This document shows, one piece after another, positions 30,050 through 38,961 of a stretch of DNA of 64,000 nucleotides (position 1 is its first letter; every line of letters begins with the position of its first letter). Location of the stretch: the NCBI RefSeq assembly GCF_039908635.1, contig NZ_CP150918.1:2108001-2172000 (forward strand), given 5' to 3'. This DNA comes from Pseudomonas purpurea (GTDB lineage: Bacteria > Pseudomonadota > Gammaproteobacteria > Pseudomonadales > Pseudomonadaceae). A program made the translations under genes and the position numbers. Below the pieces are notes generated by a model. It worked only from the letters and a program-made list of their open reading frames with translations. It made no database searches and was not told the origin of the DNA.

Positions 30050-31123
30050 ATGAACATCCTATTTATGCATTGCCGGCCCGGCTTCGAAGGCGAAGTCTGC
30101 TCGGAAATTTCCGAGCACGCCGCGCGGTTGAATGTGGCCGGTTATGCCAAGGCCAAGACCAGCAGCGCCTGCGCTGAGTTTGTCTGCACCGAAGAAAACG
30201 GCGCCGAACGCCTGATGCGCGGCCAGCGGTTTGCCGAACTGATCTTCCCGCGGCAATGGGCGCGGGGCATGTTCATCGACCTGCCGGAAACCGATCGCAT
30301 CAGTGTGATCCTGGCCCACATTGCAGACTTCCCGACATGCGGCAGCCTGTGGCTGGAAATGGTTGATACCAACGACGGCAAAGAGCTGTCGAACTTCTGC
30401 AAGAAATTCGAAGTCCACCTGCGCAAGGCGCTGATGGCGGCCGGCAAACTGGTGGAAGACGCCAACAAGCCGCGTTTGCTGCTGACCTTCAAAAGCGGTC
30501 GCGAAGTGTTCATGGGCCTGGCCGAGGCCAACAACTCGGCGATGTGGCCGATGGGCATTCCGCGTCTGAAGTTCCCCCGCGAAGCGCCTAGCCGTTCGAC
30601 CCTCAAGCTGGAAGAGGCGTGGCACCATTTCATCCCTCGCGACCAGTGGGACGAGCGCCTGCACAGCGACATGACCGGCGTCGACCTGGGCGCGGCCCCC
30701 GGTGGCTGGACCTGGCAACTGGTCAACCGAGGCATGCTGGTGACCGCCATCGACAACGGCCCGATGGCCGAGAGCCTGATGGACACCGGCCTGGTGCAGC
30801 ACTTGATGGCTGACGGTTTTACCTTCAAGCCCAGGCAGCCGGTGGACTGGATGGTCTGCGACATCGTCGAGAAGCCGGCGCGTAACGCCGCGATGCTGGA
30901 AGAGTGGATCGGCGAAGGTCATTGCCGCGAGGCGGTGGTCAACCTGAAGTTGCCGATGAAGCAGCGCTACGCTGAAGTGAAGCGCCTGCTGGAGCGCATT
31001 GCCGACGGTTTCAAGGAGCGCGGCATCAAGGTCGACATCGGCTGCAAGCAGCTGTACCACGACCGCGAAGAAGTGACCTGCCACTTGCGCCGGCATGATG
31101 TAAGTAAGCCTAAAAAGCGCTGA
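30050..31123 (+). CDS. rlmM: 23S rRNA 2'-O-ribose methyltransferase RlmM
   Basis: RlmM methylates C2498 of 23S rRNA using S-adenosylmethionine. The 357-aa product has an N-terminal THUMP-like region and a C-terminal Rossmann-fold methyltransferase domain beginning at GVDLGAAPGGWTWQL near residue 210, with the catalytic-type DWMVCDIVEKP near 265 and K in NLKLPMK. The ATG at 30050 is chosen for its AGGAG ribosome binding site and the conserved MNILFMHCRPGFEGEVC start. It is divergent from acnA and followed by a long repeat pair and tusA. Confidence 0.95.
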   Translation: MNILFMHCRPGFEGEVCSEISEHAARLNVAGYAKAKTSSACAEFVCTEENGAERLMRGQRFAELIFPRQWARGMFIDLPETDRISVILAHIADFPTCGSLWLEMVDTNDGKELSNFCKKFEVHLRKALMAAGKLVEDANKPRLLLTFKSGREVFMGLAEANNSAMWPMGIPRLKFPREAPSRSTLKLEEAWHHFIPRDQWDERLHSDMTGVDLGAAPGGWTWQLVNRGMLVTAIDNGPMAESLMDTGLVQHLMADGFTFKPRQPVDWMVCDIVEKPARNAAMLEEWIGEGHCREAVVNLKLPMKQRYAEVKRLLERIADGFKERGIKVDIGCKQLYHDREEVTCHLRRHDVSKPKKR

Positions 31124-31146
31124 ACCATGGTGTAGGCGTTGGTCTC

Positions 31147-31283
31147 TGTGGCGAGGGAGCTTGCTCCCGCTGGGCTGCGAAGCAGCCCTGATACCAGCAA
31201 CTCAGTATCAACAGGCACGCAAACTGCGTGCACAGGTTTTGCGACGGCTTCGCCGCCGAGCGGGAGCAAGCTCCCTCGCCACA
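31147..31283. repeat. Inverted REP pair of the GCGAGGGAGCTTGCTCCC type
   Basis: Outer arms TGTGGCGAGGGAGCTTGCTC (from 31147) and its inverse ending at 31283 flank inner hairpins (GGGCTGCGAAGCAGCCC at about 31172-31188 and GCGACGGCTTCGCCGCC at about 31240-31256). This REP class differs in sequence from the AGCGAGCTTGCTCGC type elsewhere in the window. Confidence 0.82.
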
Positions 31284-31354
31284 GTTGCGGGCTGTACGAT
31301 CTGTTAAGAGCCCCGGCATTGCGCGACAATGCCGGCCAGTTTCAGGAGTGAATC

Positions 31355-31606
31355 ATGAGTGAACTGATCGACACGCCGGTTGACGGCACCCTCGACGCCA
31401 CCGGGCTCAATTGCCCGGAGCCGGTGATGATGCTGCACCAGCACATCCGCGACCTGCCGCCCGGCGGTCTGCTCAAGGTGATCGCCACGGACCCTTCGAC
31501 CCGTCGCGACATCCCCAAGTTTTGCGTGTTCCTGGACCATGAGCTGGTCGAGCAGCGTGAAGAGTCCGGCACCTACCTGTACTGGATTCGCAAGAAGTCC
31601 GATTAA
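31355..31606 (+). CDS. tusA: Sulfurtransferase TusA
   Basis: TusA relays persulfide sulfur from IscS for 2-thiouridine modification of tRNA and other sulfur transfers. The 83-aa protein has the catalytic Cys20 in the LNCPEPVM motif and the usual two-layer alpha/beta size. An AGGAG ribosome binding site precedes the ATG. It is convergent with the MATE gene; a strong hairpin terminator lies between. Confidence 0.95.
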   Translation: MSELIDTPVDGTLDATGLNCPEPVMMLHQHIRDLPPGGLLKVIATDPSTRRDIPKFCVFLDHELVEQREESGTYLYWIRKKSD

Positions 31607-31614
31607 TGGACCTC

Positions 31615-31650
31615 AAAAAGAAGGCCTGCATAGGCAGGCCTTCTTTTTTA
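31615..31650. terminator. Bidirectional terminator between tusA and the MATE gene
   Basis: A perfect 15-bp stem AAAAAGAAGGCCTGC (31615-31629) with its complement (31634-31648) and a T run on both strands, shared by the converging tusA and MATE transporter genes. Confidence 0.9.
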
Positions 31651-31657
31651 CGGTCGA

Positions 31658-33067
31658 TTAACGCGTCCGCTGACTGAGGCGAATCCGCTTGCGCGCACTG
31701 CGTGTCAGTCGAATCGACAGCATCAGCGCCGCGCAGCTCAAGCCCGCGATCAAACCTTCCCACAGCCCGCTCGGGCCGCTGGCCGGGCCGAACCAGTCGG
31801 TCAGCCCCAGCACGTAACCCACCGGCAAACCAATCCCCCAGTAGGCGAACAGCGTCAGGATCATCGTCACCCGCGTGTCCTGGTAGCCGCGCAGGGCGCC
31901 TGCACAGATCACCTGGATAGCATCGGAGAACTGGTACAGCGCGGCATACACAATCAGCATCGAAGCGATCTGGATCACGGTCTTGTCGGCGGTGTAGATC
32001 GAGGCGATCGGCTCGCGTAGAAGCAGAATCAGGCTTGCCGAGAACGCGGCAAACACCAGCGCCGCGCCCAGCCCGACCTTCGCCGCAAAGCGCGCCTGAT
32101 AAGGGTCGCCGGCCCCCAGCGCCTGACCGACCCGTACGGTAACCGCCATCCCCAGGGAATACGGAATCATGAACAGCAGCGAGCTGATGTTCAGGGCGAT
32201 CTGGTGCCCGGCCACGACGGTCGACCCGAGGCTGCCGATCAGCAGGGCGATGACGGCGAAGATGCTGGACTCGGCGAACACCGCGATGCCGATTGGCAGG
32301 CCGATGCCGATCAGGCGTTTGATCACGGCCCACTGCGGGCGATCGAAACGCACCAGCACCCGGGTGCGGGCATAGAAGGGCGCCCAACGGGTCCAACCGG
32401 CCATGCTCAGCGCCATGAACCACATGACGATACCGCTGGCCCAGCCGCAACCGACGCCGCCGAGGGCCGGCAGGCCGAAATGGCCATAGATCAGCGCATA
32501 GTTCAGCGGGATGTTGAGCAGCAGGCCGCACAGGCCAATGACCATGCTCGGACGTGTGCGGCCCATGCCATCGCTGTAGCAACGAAACACGTAGTAGAAG
32601 GCAATGCCCGGGAAGCCGAAGGCGATACCTTGCAGGTAACCCATGCTGGGTTCGATCAATTGTGGATCGACTTTCATCCAGTGCAGGATGGGCTCGGCGC
32701 TGAGCAGCAGGCCGCTGGCGATCAATCCGACACAGAGCGCCAGCCACAATGCCTGGCGCACCAGCGGCCCGATCTCTGTGTGTTTGTCACCGCCAAAGCG
32801 TTGGGCGATTTTGGGGGTGGTCCCCAGCAGAATGCCGGACATCAGCAGGTAGATCGGGATCCAGATCGAGTTGCCCAGCGCCACGGCGGCCAGGTCCCGC
32901 GGGCTGACCCGGCCGGCCATCACCGCATCGACGAAGCCCATGGCCGTGGTGGCCAGTTGCGCAATCATGATGGGAAAGGCCAGGTTGAGCAGGCCCTTGA
33001 GCTCCAGGCGAACCTTGTCCGGGCGGGTGGGGGAGAGGTCGGCGGGGCATTGAGTTACGGAATTCAC
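31658..33067 (-). CDS. MATE-family multidrug efflux transporter
   Basis: A 467-aa polytopic inner-membrane protein with about 12 helices and the MATE/NorM pattern: [21 protein letters not shown] at the start of the N-lobe, [15 protein letters not shown] in the loop after helix 4, and a matching C-lobe. NorM-type pumps export cationic drugs in exchange for Na+ or H+. The start is taken as GTG at 33067 ([12 protein letters not shown]), which gives the N terminus usual in Pseudomonas NorM; longer in-frame starts run into the pdxB upstream region. Substrates are unknown. Confidence 0.9.
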   Translation of the reverse strand: MNSVTQCPADLSPTRPDKVRLELKGLLNLAFPIMIAQLATTAMGFVDAVMAGRVSPRDLAAVALGNSIWIPIYLLMSGILLGTTPKIAQRFGGDKHTEIGPLVRQALWLALCVGLIASGLLLSAEPILHWMKVDPQLIEPSMGYLQGIAFGFPGIAFYYVFRCYSDGMGRTRPSMVIGLCGLLLNIPLNYALIYGHFGLPALGGVGCGWASGIVMWFMALSMAGWTRWAPFYARTRVLVRFDRPQWAVIKRLIGIGLPIGIAVFAESSIFAVIALLIGSLGSTVVAGHQIALNISSLLFMIPYSLGMAVTVRVGQALGAGDPYQARFAAKVGLGAALVFAAFSASLILLLREPIASIYTADKTVIQIASMLIVYAALYQFSDAIQVICAGALRGYQDTRVTMILTLFAYWGIGLPVGYVLGLTDWFGPASGPSGLWEGLIAGLSCAALMLSIRLTRSARKRIRLSQRTR

Positions 33068-33234
33068 AAGCAAAGTGTCCAGGGAAAGGTGATGCGCGGG
33101 GCGGCGCATTCTACGCGTTGACACAGTGGTCAGGAAAATTCCCGTGTTGGGGATTTGTAAGCGACGCAATGACGCACCGCTGGCCCATTACGCTGCACAA
33201 CGCCTACACTGCGGCTCCGCGAAAGGAGCCTGCC

Positions 33235-34377
33235 ATGCTGATTGTTGCCGACGAAAATATTCCGTTGCTCGATGCCTTCTTCGAAGGTTTCGGCGAAATC
33301 CGCCGTGTGCCGGGGCGTTCCATTGACCGCGCGACGGTCGAGCAGGCCGACGTGTTGCTGGTGCGTTCGGTGACGAACGTCGACCGCACGTTGCTTGAAG
33401 GCAGCAAGGTGCGTTTTGTCGGCACCTGCACCATTGGCACGGATCACCTGGACCTGGATTACTTCCAGGAGGCCGGCATCACCTGGTCCAGCGCGCCGGG
33501 TTGCAATGCACGAGGCGTGGTCGACTACGTTCTGGGCAGCCTGCTGACACTGGCGGAAATCGAAGGCGTCGAATTGCTTCAGCGCACCTACGGCGTAGTC
33601 GGTGCCGGTGAAGTCGGTGGGCGGCTGGTCAAGGTCTTGCGTGGCCTGGGCTGGAATGTGCTGGTCTGCGATCCGCCACGTCAGCGTGCGGAAAACGACG
33701 GCTACGTCAGCCTGCAACAGATCATCGAGCAATGCGATGTCATCAGCCTGCACACGCCGCTGAGCAAAACCGGTGACTCGCCGACCTGGCACCTGTTCGA
33801 CAAGCCGCGTTTGAACCAGCTCAAGCCGGGCGCGTGGCTGATCAACGCCAGCCGCGGGCCGGTAGTGGACAATACTGCCCTGCGCGAAGTATTGCTGGAG
33901 CGCGAAGACCTGCAAGCGGTGCTGGATGTCTGGGAAGGCGAGCCGAGTGTCGATATCGGCCTGGCCGAACTCTGCGTGATCGCCACGCCGCACATCGCCG
34001 GGTACAGCCTCGATGGCAAACAGCGCGGTACGGCGCAGATCTATCAGGCGTTTTGCCAGTTCCTCGGTCAGGCCCCTCGCGTCAGCCTGGATTCGTTGTT
34101 GCCGGCACCCTGGCTGGCCCAGGTTCACTTGAACGCCAGCAGCGATCCGGCCTGGGCACTGGCGATGATTTGCCGTGCGGTGTACGACCCGCGCCGCGAC
34201 GATGCGGACTTCCGCCGTAGCCTGGTGGTGAGCGGCGCCGAGCAGCGCAAGGCCTTCGACCTGCTGCGCAAGCATTACCCGGAGCGCCGCGAGATCGACG
34301 GGTTGAAGGTGCGGATTGACGGGGATTCACCTGAGTTGCAGCAGATCGTGGCGGCCTTGGGTGCTTCGACTGTCTGA
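33235..34377 (+). CDS. pdxB: Erythronate-4-phosphate dehydrogenase
   Basis: PdxB oxidises 4-phospho-D-erythronate in the DXP-dependent pathway to pyridoxal phosphate. The 380-aa product is a D-2-hydroxyacid dehydrogenase with the NAD-binding motif [13 protein letters not shown] near residue 122, a catalytic Arg in NASRGPVVD near 208, Glu in VWEGEP near 237 and His in ATPHIAGYS near 254, plus the C-terminal PdxB dimerisation domain. The ATG at 33235 is chosen for AAAGGAG just upstream. It is divergent from the MATE gene. Confidence 0.96.
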   Translation: MLIVADENIPLLDAFFEGFGEIRRVPGRSIDRATVEQADVLLVRSVTNVDRTLLEGSKVRFVGTCTIGTDHLDLDYFQEAGITWSSAPGCNARGVVDYVLGSLLTLAEIEGVELLQRTYGVVGAGEVGGRLVKVLRGLGWNVLVCDPPRQRAENDGYVSLQQIIEQCDVISLHTPLSKTGDSPTWHLFDKPRLNQLKPGAWLINASRGPVVDNTALREVLLEREDLQAVLDVWEGEPSVDIGLAELCVIATPHIAGYSLDGKQRGTAQIYQAFCQFLGQAPRVSLDSLLPAPWLAQVHLNASSDPAWALAMICRAVYDPRRDDADFRRSLVVSGAEQRKAFDLLRKHYPERREIDGLKVRIDGDSPELQQIVAALGASTV

Positions 34378-34421
34378 AAATCGAGTTGGCCCAATCGCGA
34401 GCACTTGCGGACAAGCGCCCA

Positions 34422-34449
34422 TAAAAAACCCGGCCAATCAGGGCCGGGT
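34422..34449 (-). terminator. Terminator for the small gene at 34469-34648
   Basis: Stem ACCCGGCC (34428-34435) with GGCCGGGT (34442-34449); a six-base A run on the plus strand gives a U tract on the minus strand. It also lies about 50 bp after pdxB. Confidence 0.7.
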
Positions 34450-34468
34450 CAAGAAGACGGTGGCTATA

Positions 34469-34648
34469 TCACTTTTGTTCGGCAGGCTTGACCAATCGCT
34501 GTTCCAGTTCGCGGCACGCGTTCCGGATCATGTCTTCAGTGATCGGTACTTCGCGCCCTTGAGCGTCGATAATGGCGCACCCCAGAGACTGGTGCGGCTG
34601 AGTGCGGATCACTTGAATCTTGTCATCGCTGCGGTGTTGCAAGGACAT
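34469..34648 (-). CDS. Small conserved hypothetical protein (59 aa)
   Basis: A 59-aa soluble protein (MSLQHRSDDKIQVIRTQPHQ...) with no membrane segment or cysteine pattern, rich in charged residues and with an amphipathic C-terminal helix (EDMIRNACRELEQRLVKPAEQ). The ATG at 34648 is preferred because GAGGAG lies 8 bp upstream, overlapping a possible upstream ATG. Its own terminator follows, which supports a real gene. It resembles small proteins of unknown function present across pseudomonads; no role can be stated. Confidence 0.7.
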   Translation of the reverse strand: MSLQHRSDDKIQVIRTQPHQSLGCAIIDAQGREVPITEDMIRNACRELEQRLVKPAEQK

Positions 34649-34908
34649 GGCCTGTCTCCTCATCAGGGGGTGCTGTTACTTTAAATGCGCCACATGAACA
34701 GGCTGTGACAGTTGCGGGCCTGCTCCATGACGTCTTCTTCAGTCCACCAGAAATCCTGGTGCCCTGCCAGTCGGACTTTAGACCATTAACATCTAGGCTC
34801 TAGTGTCAGTGGTCATAATTAACCTGACTCATTGTGATTTACCGCGGGTTGAGCGATGCAGGCTTGATCACGTTTGAATCTTTCAGAGTGTTCTACCGGA
34901 TGATCCTG

Positions 34909-36693
34909 ATGCTTTCTGCCCGTCACCGTCGCGCCATTCGCCTGGCCAGTCATTTCATTGCGCCCTACCGTTGGCCGGCGCTGGGTGCCTTGCTGGCCCT
35001 GATCGTCACGGCCGGCATCACCTTGTCCATGGGGCAGGGCATTCGCCTGTTGGTGGATCAGGGTTTCATGACCCAGTCGCCGCACCTGCTGAACCAGTCC
35101 ATTGGCCTGTTCATGCTGCTGGTGCTGGGCCTGGCCATCGGCACATTTGCGCGGTTCTATCTGGTGTCATGGATCGGCGAGCGCTGCGTGGCGGACATTC
35201 GTCGTCAGGTGTTCAACCACCTGATCTACCTGCATCCGGGTTTTTACGAGAACAACCGCAGCTCCGAAATCCAGTCGCGCCTGACCGCCGACACCACGTT
35301 GCTGCAATCGGTCATCGGCTCCTCGCTGTCGCTGTTCTTGCGCAATGCCCTGATGGTGATCGGCGGGATTGTCCTGCTGTTCATCACCAACCCCAAACTC
35401 ACCAGCATCGTGGTGGTGGCATTGCCGCTGGTGCTGGCGCCGATTCTGATTTTCGGCCGGCGGGTGCGCGGCCTGTCGCGCTTGAGCCAGGACCGGATTG
35501 CCGATGTCGGCAGCTACGTCTCCGAAACCCTTGGCCAGATCAAGACCGTGCAGGCTTACAACCATCAGGTGCAGGACGAGCAGCGTTTCGCGGTCACGGT
35601 GGAAGAGGCGTTCAACACTGCACGCAAGCGCATCGTCCAGCGCGCGTGGCTGATTACGCTGGTGATCATGCTGGTGCTCGGTGCGGTCGGGGTGATGCTC
35701 TGGGTCGGCGGCATGGACGTGATCGCCGGGCGGATCTCCGGTGGCGAACTGGCGGCGTTCGTCTTCTACAGCCTGATCGTTGGCAGCGCCTTCGGGACCC
35801 TGAGCGAAGTGATCGGTGAGTTGCAGCGAGCGGCCGGCGCGGCCGAGCGGATTGCCGAACTGTTGCGTTCGGAAAACATCATTCAGCCGCCGGCAACCGG
35901 TCTTGTGACCTTGCCTGAGCGGGTGCGTGGTGAGTTGCAGTTGCAGGCTGTGCGGTTTTCCTATCCCTCGCGTCCTGAAAGCTATGCCGTCGACGGTTTG
36001 AGCTTGAGCATCAAGGCCGGTGAAACCCTGGCACTGGTCGGGCCTTCGGGCGCGGGCAAGTCGACGGTCTATGACCTGTTGCTGCGTTTCTACGATCCGG
36101 CCGAAGGCGCAATTCTGATCGATGGCGTGCCGTTGACCCAACTCGATCCGCTGGACCTGCGCCGCTGTTTTGCCTTGGTTTCGCAAAGCCCTGCGTTGTT
36201 TTTTGGCAGTGTCGAAGAGAACATCCGCTACGGCAACCCGACCGCGACGCTGGAGCAGGTCAAGGACGCGGCGAAGATTGCCTACGCCCACGACTTCATC
36301 GAAAAAATGCCCGACGGCTACCAGACTCACCTGGGTGACGGCGGTCTCGGCCTTTCGGGTGGTCAGCGTCAACGCCTGGCCATTGCTCGTGCGTTGCTGG
36401 TGGATGCGCCGATTTTGCTGCTGGACGAAGCCACCAGCGCCCTTGATGCCCAGAGCGAACACCTGATCCAGCAAGCCTTGCCGAGCCTGATGAAGAACCG
36501 CACCACGCTGGTCATCGCTCATCGGTTGGCCACGGTAAAGAACGCCGACCGGATCGCAGTGATGGACCAGGGCAAGCTCGTCGCAGTGGGCACCCATCAG
36601 GAGCTGATCGCCAGCAATGCGCTGTATGCACGGCTGGCGGCGTTGCAGTTCAACGATGGGCGAGACGTCTCGACCGATTCGGTCAGCCACTAA
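34909..36693 (+). CDS. MsbA-type ABC exporter (permease fused to ATPase)
   Basis: A 594-aa half-size ABC exporter. Residues of about 1-310 form a six-helix membrane domain (ABC_membrane), including the intracellular-loop motif GERCVADIRRQVFNHL. The ATPase domain follows with Walker A GPSGAGKST near residue 382, signature LSGGQRQRLAIARALL near 485, Walker B ILLLDEATSALD and the H-loop IAHRL. It is close to the lipid and drug exporters MsbA/LmrA/YheI, but the cargo cannot be determined. The start at 34909 (MLSARHRRAIRLASHF) is family-like; ATG 34900 and 34834 are also in frame. Confidence 0.9.
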   Translation: MLSARHRRAIRLASHFIAPYRWPALGALLALIVTAGITLSMGQGIRLLVDQGFMTQSPHLLNQSIGLFMLLVLGLAIGTFARFYLVSWIGERCVADIRRQVFNHLIYLHPGFYENNRSSEIQSRLTADTTLLQSVIGSSLSLFLRNALMVIGGIVLLFITNPKLTSIVVVALPLVLAPILIFGRRVRGLSRLSQDRIADVGSYVSETLGQIKTVQAYNHQVQDEQRFAVTVEEAFNTARKRIVQRAWLITLVIMLVLGAVGVMLWVGGMDVIAGRISGGELAAFVFYSLIVGSAFGTLSEVIGELQRAAGAAERIAELLRSENIIQPPATGLVTLPERVRGELQLQAVRFSYPSRPESYAVDGLSLSIKAGETLALVGPSGAGKSTVYDLLLRFYDPAEGAILIDGVPLTQLDPLDLRRCFALVSQSPALFFGSVEENIRYGNPTATLEQVKDAAKIAYAHDFIEKMPDGYQTHLGDGGLGLSGGQRQRLAIARALLVDAPILLLDEATSALDAQSEHLIQQALPSLMKNRTTLVIAHRLATVKNADRIAVMDQGKLVAVGTHQELIASNALYARLAALQFNDGRDVSTDSVSH

Positions 36694-36734
36694 GCGCCCG
36701 GCATGCCTGGCGCCTGCGAAAGGCGACGCCCATA

Positions 36735-36769
36735 AAAATGCCCGCATCGAGAGATGCGGGCATTTTTCT
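36735..36769 (+). terminator. Terminator after the ABC exporter
   Basis: Perfect 14-bp stem AAAATGCCCGCATC (36735-36748) with GATGCGGGCATTTT (36753-36766) followed by TTCTT. It can also serve the converging slt gene. Confidence 0.85.
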
Positions 36770-36819
36770 TGCGATCCCAATTGAACCGCTTGCAGCGTGT
36801 GGCTTAACGCTTGCCGCTG

Positions 36820-38748
36820 TTACTGATCATCAAAGTACCGCTCATGCCAGTCCACCAGCGGCTGTGGCGAGTTGAGCTTCTGGCCGTAGATCACCGAGTA
36901 GGACAACACGTTCTGCACGTACTGGCGGGTTTCGTCGAACGGGATGCTTTCCACCCAGACGTCGAAGCTCAAGTGATCGGCACCGCGCAACCATTGGCGC
37001 ACGCGGCCGGGGCCGGCGTTGTAGGCTGCCGAAGCGAGCACGCGGTTGCCATTGAACTGGCTGTGAACCTGGCTCAGGTAAGCGGCGCCGAGCTGAATGT
37101 TTTTGTCCGGGTCGAGCACTTGCTGCGGCGAGGCCAGGGGAATGCTGAACTTGCGCGCGGTTTCCTTGGCGGTGCCCGGCATTAACTGCATCAGGCCGCT
37201 GGCGCCGACGCCGGAGCGGGCGTCGTCCATGAAGGCGCTTTCCTGGCGGGTGATGGCGAACACCCAGCTCGAATGCAGGCCACGGACCTTGGCTTCACGC
37301 ACGAGTGTGTCGCGGTGGGCCATCGGGAAGCGGATATCCAGGTCGTCCCAGTATTGCGCCTGACTGATGGTGCGGATGGCCGGGAAGTACCATTTCAGGT
37401 CGTAGGCCAGTTTGGCTTGGGCAACCATTTCGTCACGGCTGAAGTGGCGGCTGACGTGATACCACTCGCGACGGCCATCGACGATCTGCCCGCGAGCGTG
37501 GAACTCCAGCGCGCGGCGCACGCCCGGCGTATTGCGGACCTTATTGACCAGTGTCTGGCTCAGCACCAGCGGTTTGTTGGTCAGCGAGTAAGCCGATTTG
37601 GAACGGTCAGCGGCCAGGAATCCGTAGAAGTCACGCTCGCGAGCGAGGTTTTTGTACAGGGTTTGGGCTTCCGGGTTTTGCGGCTGGGCCAGTTCGAGGC
37701 TGCGGGCCTGCCAGTAGCGCCAGCGGTTGGTGGTGGCGAGGTCTTGCGGCAAGCGACGGGTCAGTTGATACGCGTCGTCCCAGCGTGCCAGGCGCAGCAA
37801 CAGGCGCAGGCGCCATTCGGACACGGTGTTGTCGCGCAGCTCCGGGTCGTACTTGGTCATCACGTCGAGGGCGCGACTGTCGAAACGTCGGGCCAGGGTG
37901 AGGCCGATTTCCCGGGCAATGGCGACTTTTTCGTCGCGGGAGAAGTGCATGCTGCTGGCATAGCTGTCGAGCAGGTCCATCGCCTTGTCCGGGTCCTGGC
38001 GCGCCAGGCGCCGCAGGCCAAGGCTGACCACATCAGACATGGCCTCGTCGGCCGGGGTAAAGCGTGAAGGCTGGCTGAGCAGTTCGGGTTTCTGCGCGAC
38101 GTCGACCAGCAACCGGCCGCGTGGGGCGAGGGTGCTCAGGCCATTGGTCAGGCTGCTGGCCAGTGCGTAGTTACGTGCCTGAGCCGCCAGCTTGACCCGC
38201 TCCCAGCGTTTTTTCTCGGTCAGTTGGCCTTCGGCGGCCCATTGCGTGAATAGCGCGTCACACGCGGCTGGCTGGGACTTGCCGGTCAGCCAGAGCTTTT
38301 CGGTATTGGCGTAGCCTTCGGACTTCAGGTTGTGGCTGATCTGGTACTGGGCATTGAGGCAGTCCAGCTCAGTGAAGTTGAGCTTGGGGTCGTAATACTT
38401 GACGAAGGTCGCCCATTCGCCACGATCCGCCAGCCAGCGCAACCAGCGCAGTTTCATCCAGTTGGCCTGGGGCAGGTCGCCGTGCTCGGCGAGAAACTTC
38501 TCGATTTCGGCGTTGCTCGCGGTTTTCAGGCGCGCGGTCAGTTCGTCATAGGCCAGGTACGGCTCCAGCGGGTAATCGCTGAGGGCCTGGCCGTAGCGAA
38601 AATACGGGCCGGTATCACCCTTGGCCAAGGCACGCTTGGCCTCATCGTAATACTGGCGCTGGGTGGACAGGTCCACGGCCTGGGCGGACTGAACGGCAGT
38701 GGCCGAGAGAAGCAGACAAGATAAAAAGCTGAAAAGGCGACTGCGCAT
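36820..38748 (-). CDS. slt: Soluble lytic murein transglycosylase
   Basis: Slt cleaves peptidoglycan glycan strands to 1,6-anhydromuropeptides in the periplasm. The 642-aa protein starts with a signal peptide (MRSRLFSFLSCLLLSATAVQ, cleavage near AQA), then a long alpha-helical superhelix typical of Slt70, and ends in the SLT goose-lysozyme-like domain with catalytic Glu in TRQESAF near residue 504 and the GLMQLMPGTA motif. The ATG at 38748 gives a proper signal peptide; an upstream ATG at 38772 is less likely. It is divergent from uup. Confidence 0.95.
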   Translation of the reverse strand: MRSRLFSFLSCLLLSATAVQSAQAVDLSTQRQYYDEAKRALAKGDTGPYFRYGQALSDYPLEPYLAYDELTARLKTASNAEIEKFLAEHGDLPQANWMKLRWLRWLADRGEWATFVKYYDPKLNFTELDCLNAQYQISHNLKSEGYANTEKLWLTGKSQPAACDALFTQWAAEGQLTEKKRWERVKLAAQARNYALASSLTNGLSTLAPRGRLLVDVAQKPELLSQPSRFTPADEAMSDVVSLGLRRLARQDPDKAMDLLDSYASSMHFSRDEKVAIAREIGLTLARRFDSRALDVMTKYDPELRDNTVSEWRLRLLLRLARWDDAYQLTRRLPQDLATTNRWRYWQARSLELAQPQNPEAQTLYKNLARERDFYGFLAADRSKSAYSLTNKPLVLSQTLVNKVRNTPGVRRALEFHARGQIVDGRREWYHVSRHFSRDEMVAQAKLAYDLKWYFPAIRTISQAQYWDDLDIRFPMAHRDTLVREAKVRGLHSSWVFAITRQESAFMDDARSGVGASGLMQLMPGTAKETARKFSIPLASPQQVLDPDKNIQLGAAYLSQVHSQFNGNRVLASAAYNAGPGRVRQWLRGADHLSFDVWVESIPFDETRQYVQNVLSYSVIYGQKLNSPQPLVDWHERYFDDQ

Positions 38749-38961
38749 GAGACATCCGGGCAGAGAAATCATGACAAGTGCCAGCAGGTGCCAGCACTGA
38801 TTGCCTGTAGCTTAGCCTTTTGCCAGTAACCGGCGAAAGCTTTGCCGGCCTGTCGGCACAAGTTCGCAACAATTGTGGTGCAGAGTGCTTCGAAGATGAA
38901 AATGCCGGCCTTCTGAAGCCCCAAGTCAGGTAGAATGCGCGCCCGGTTTTTGGAGAAGCTC

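Noticed and set aside
31147..31283. CRISPR array
   Set aside because: Repeats are inverted pairs, not direct repeats with regular unique spacers; no cas genes are nearby.
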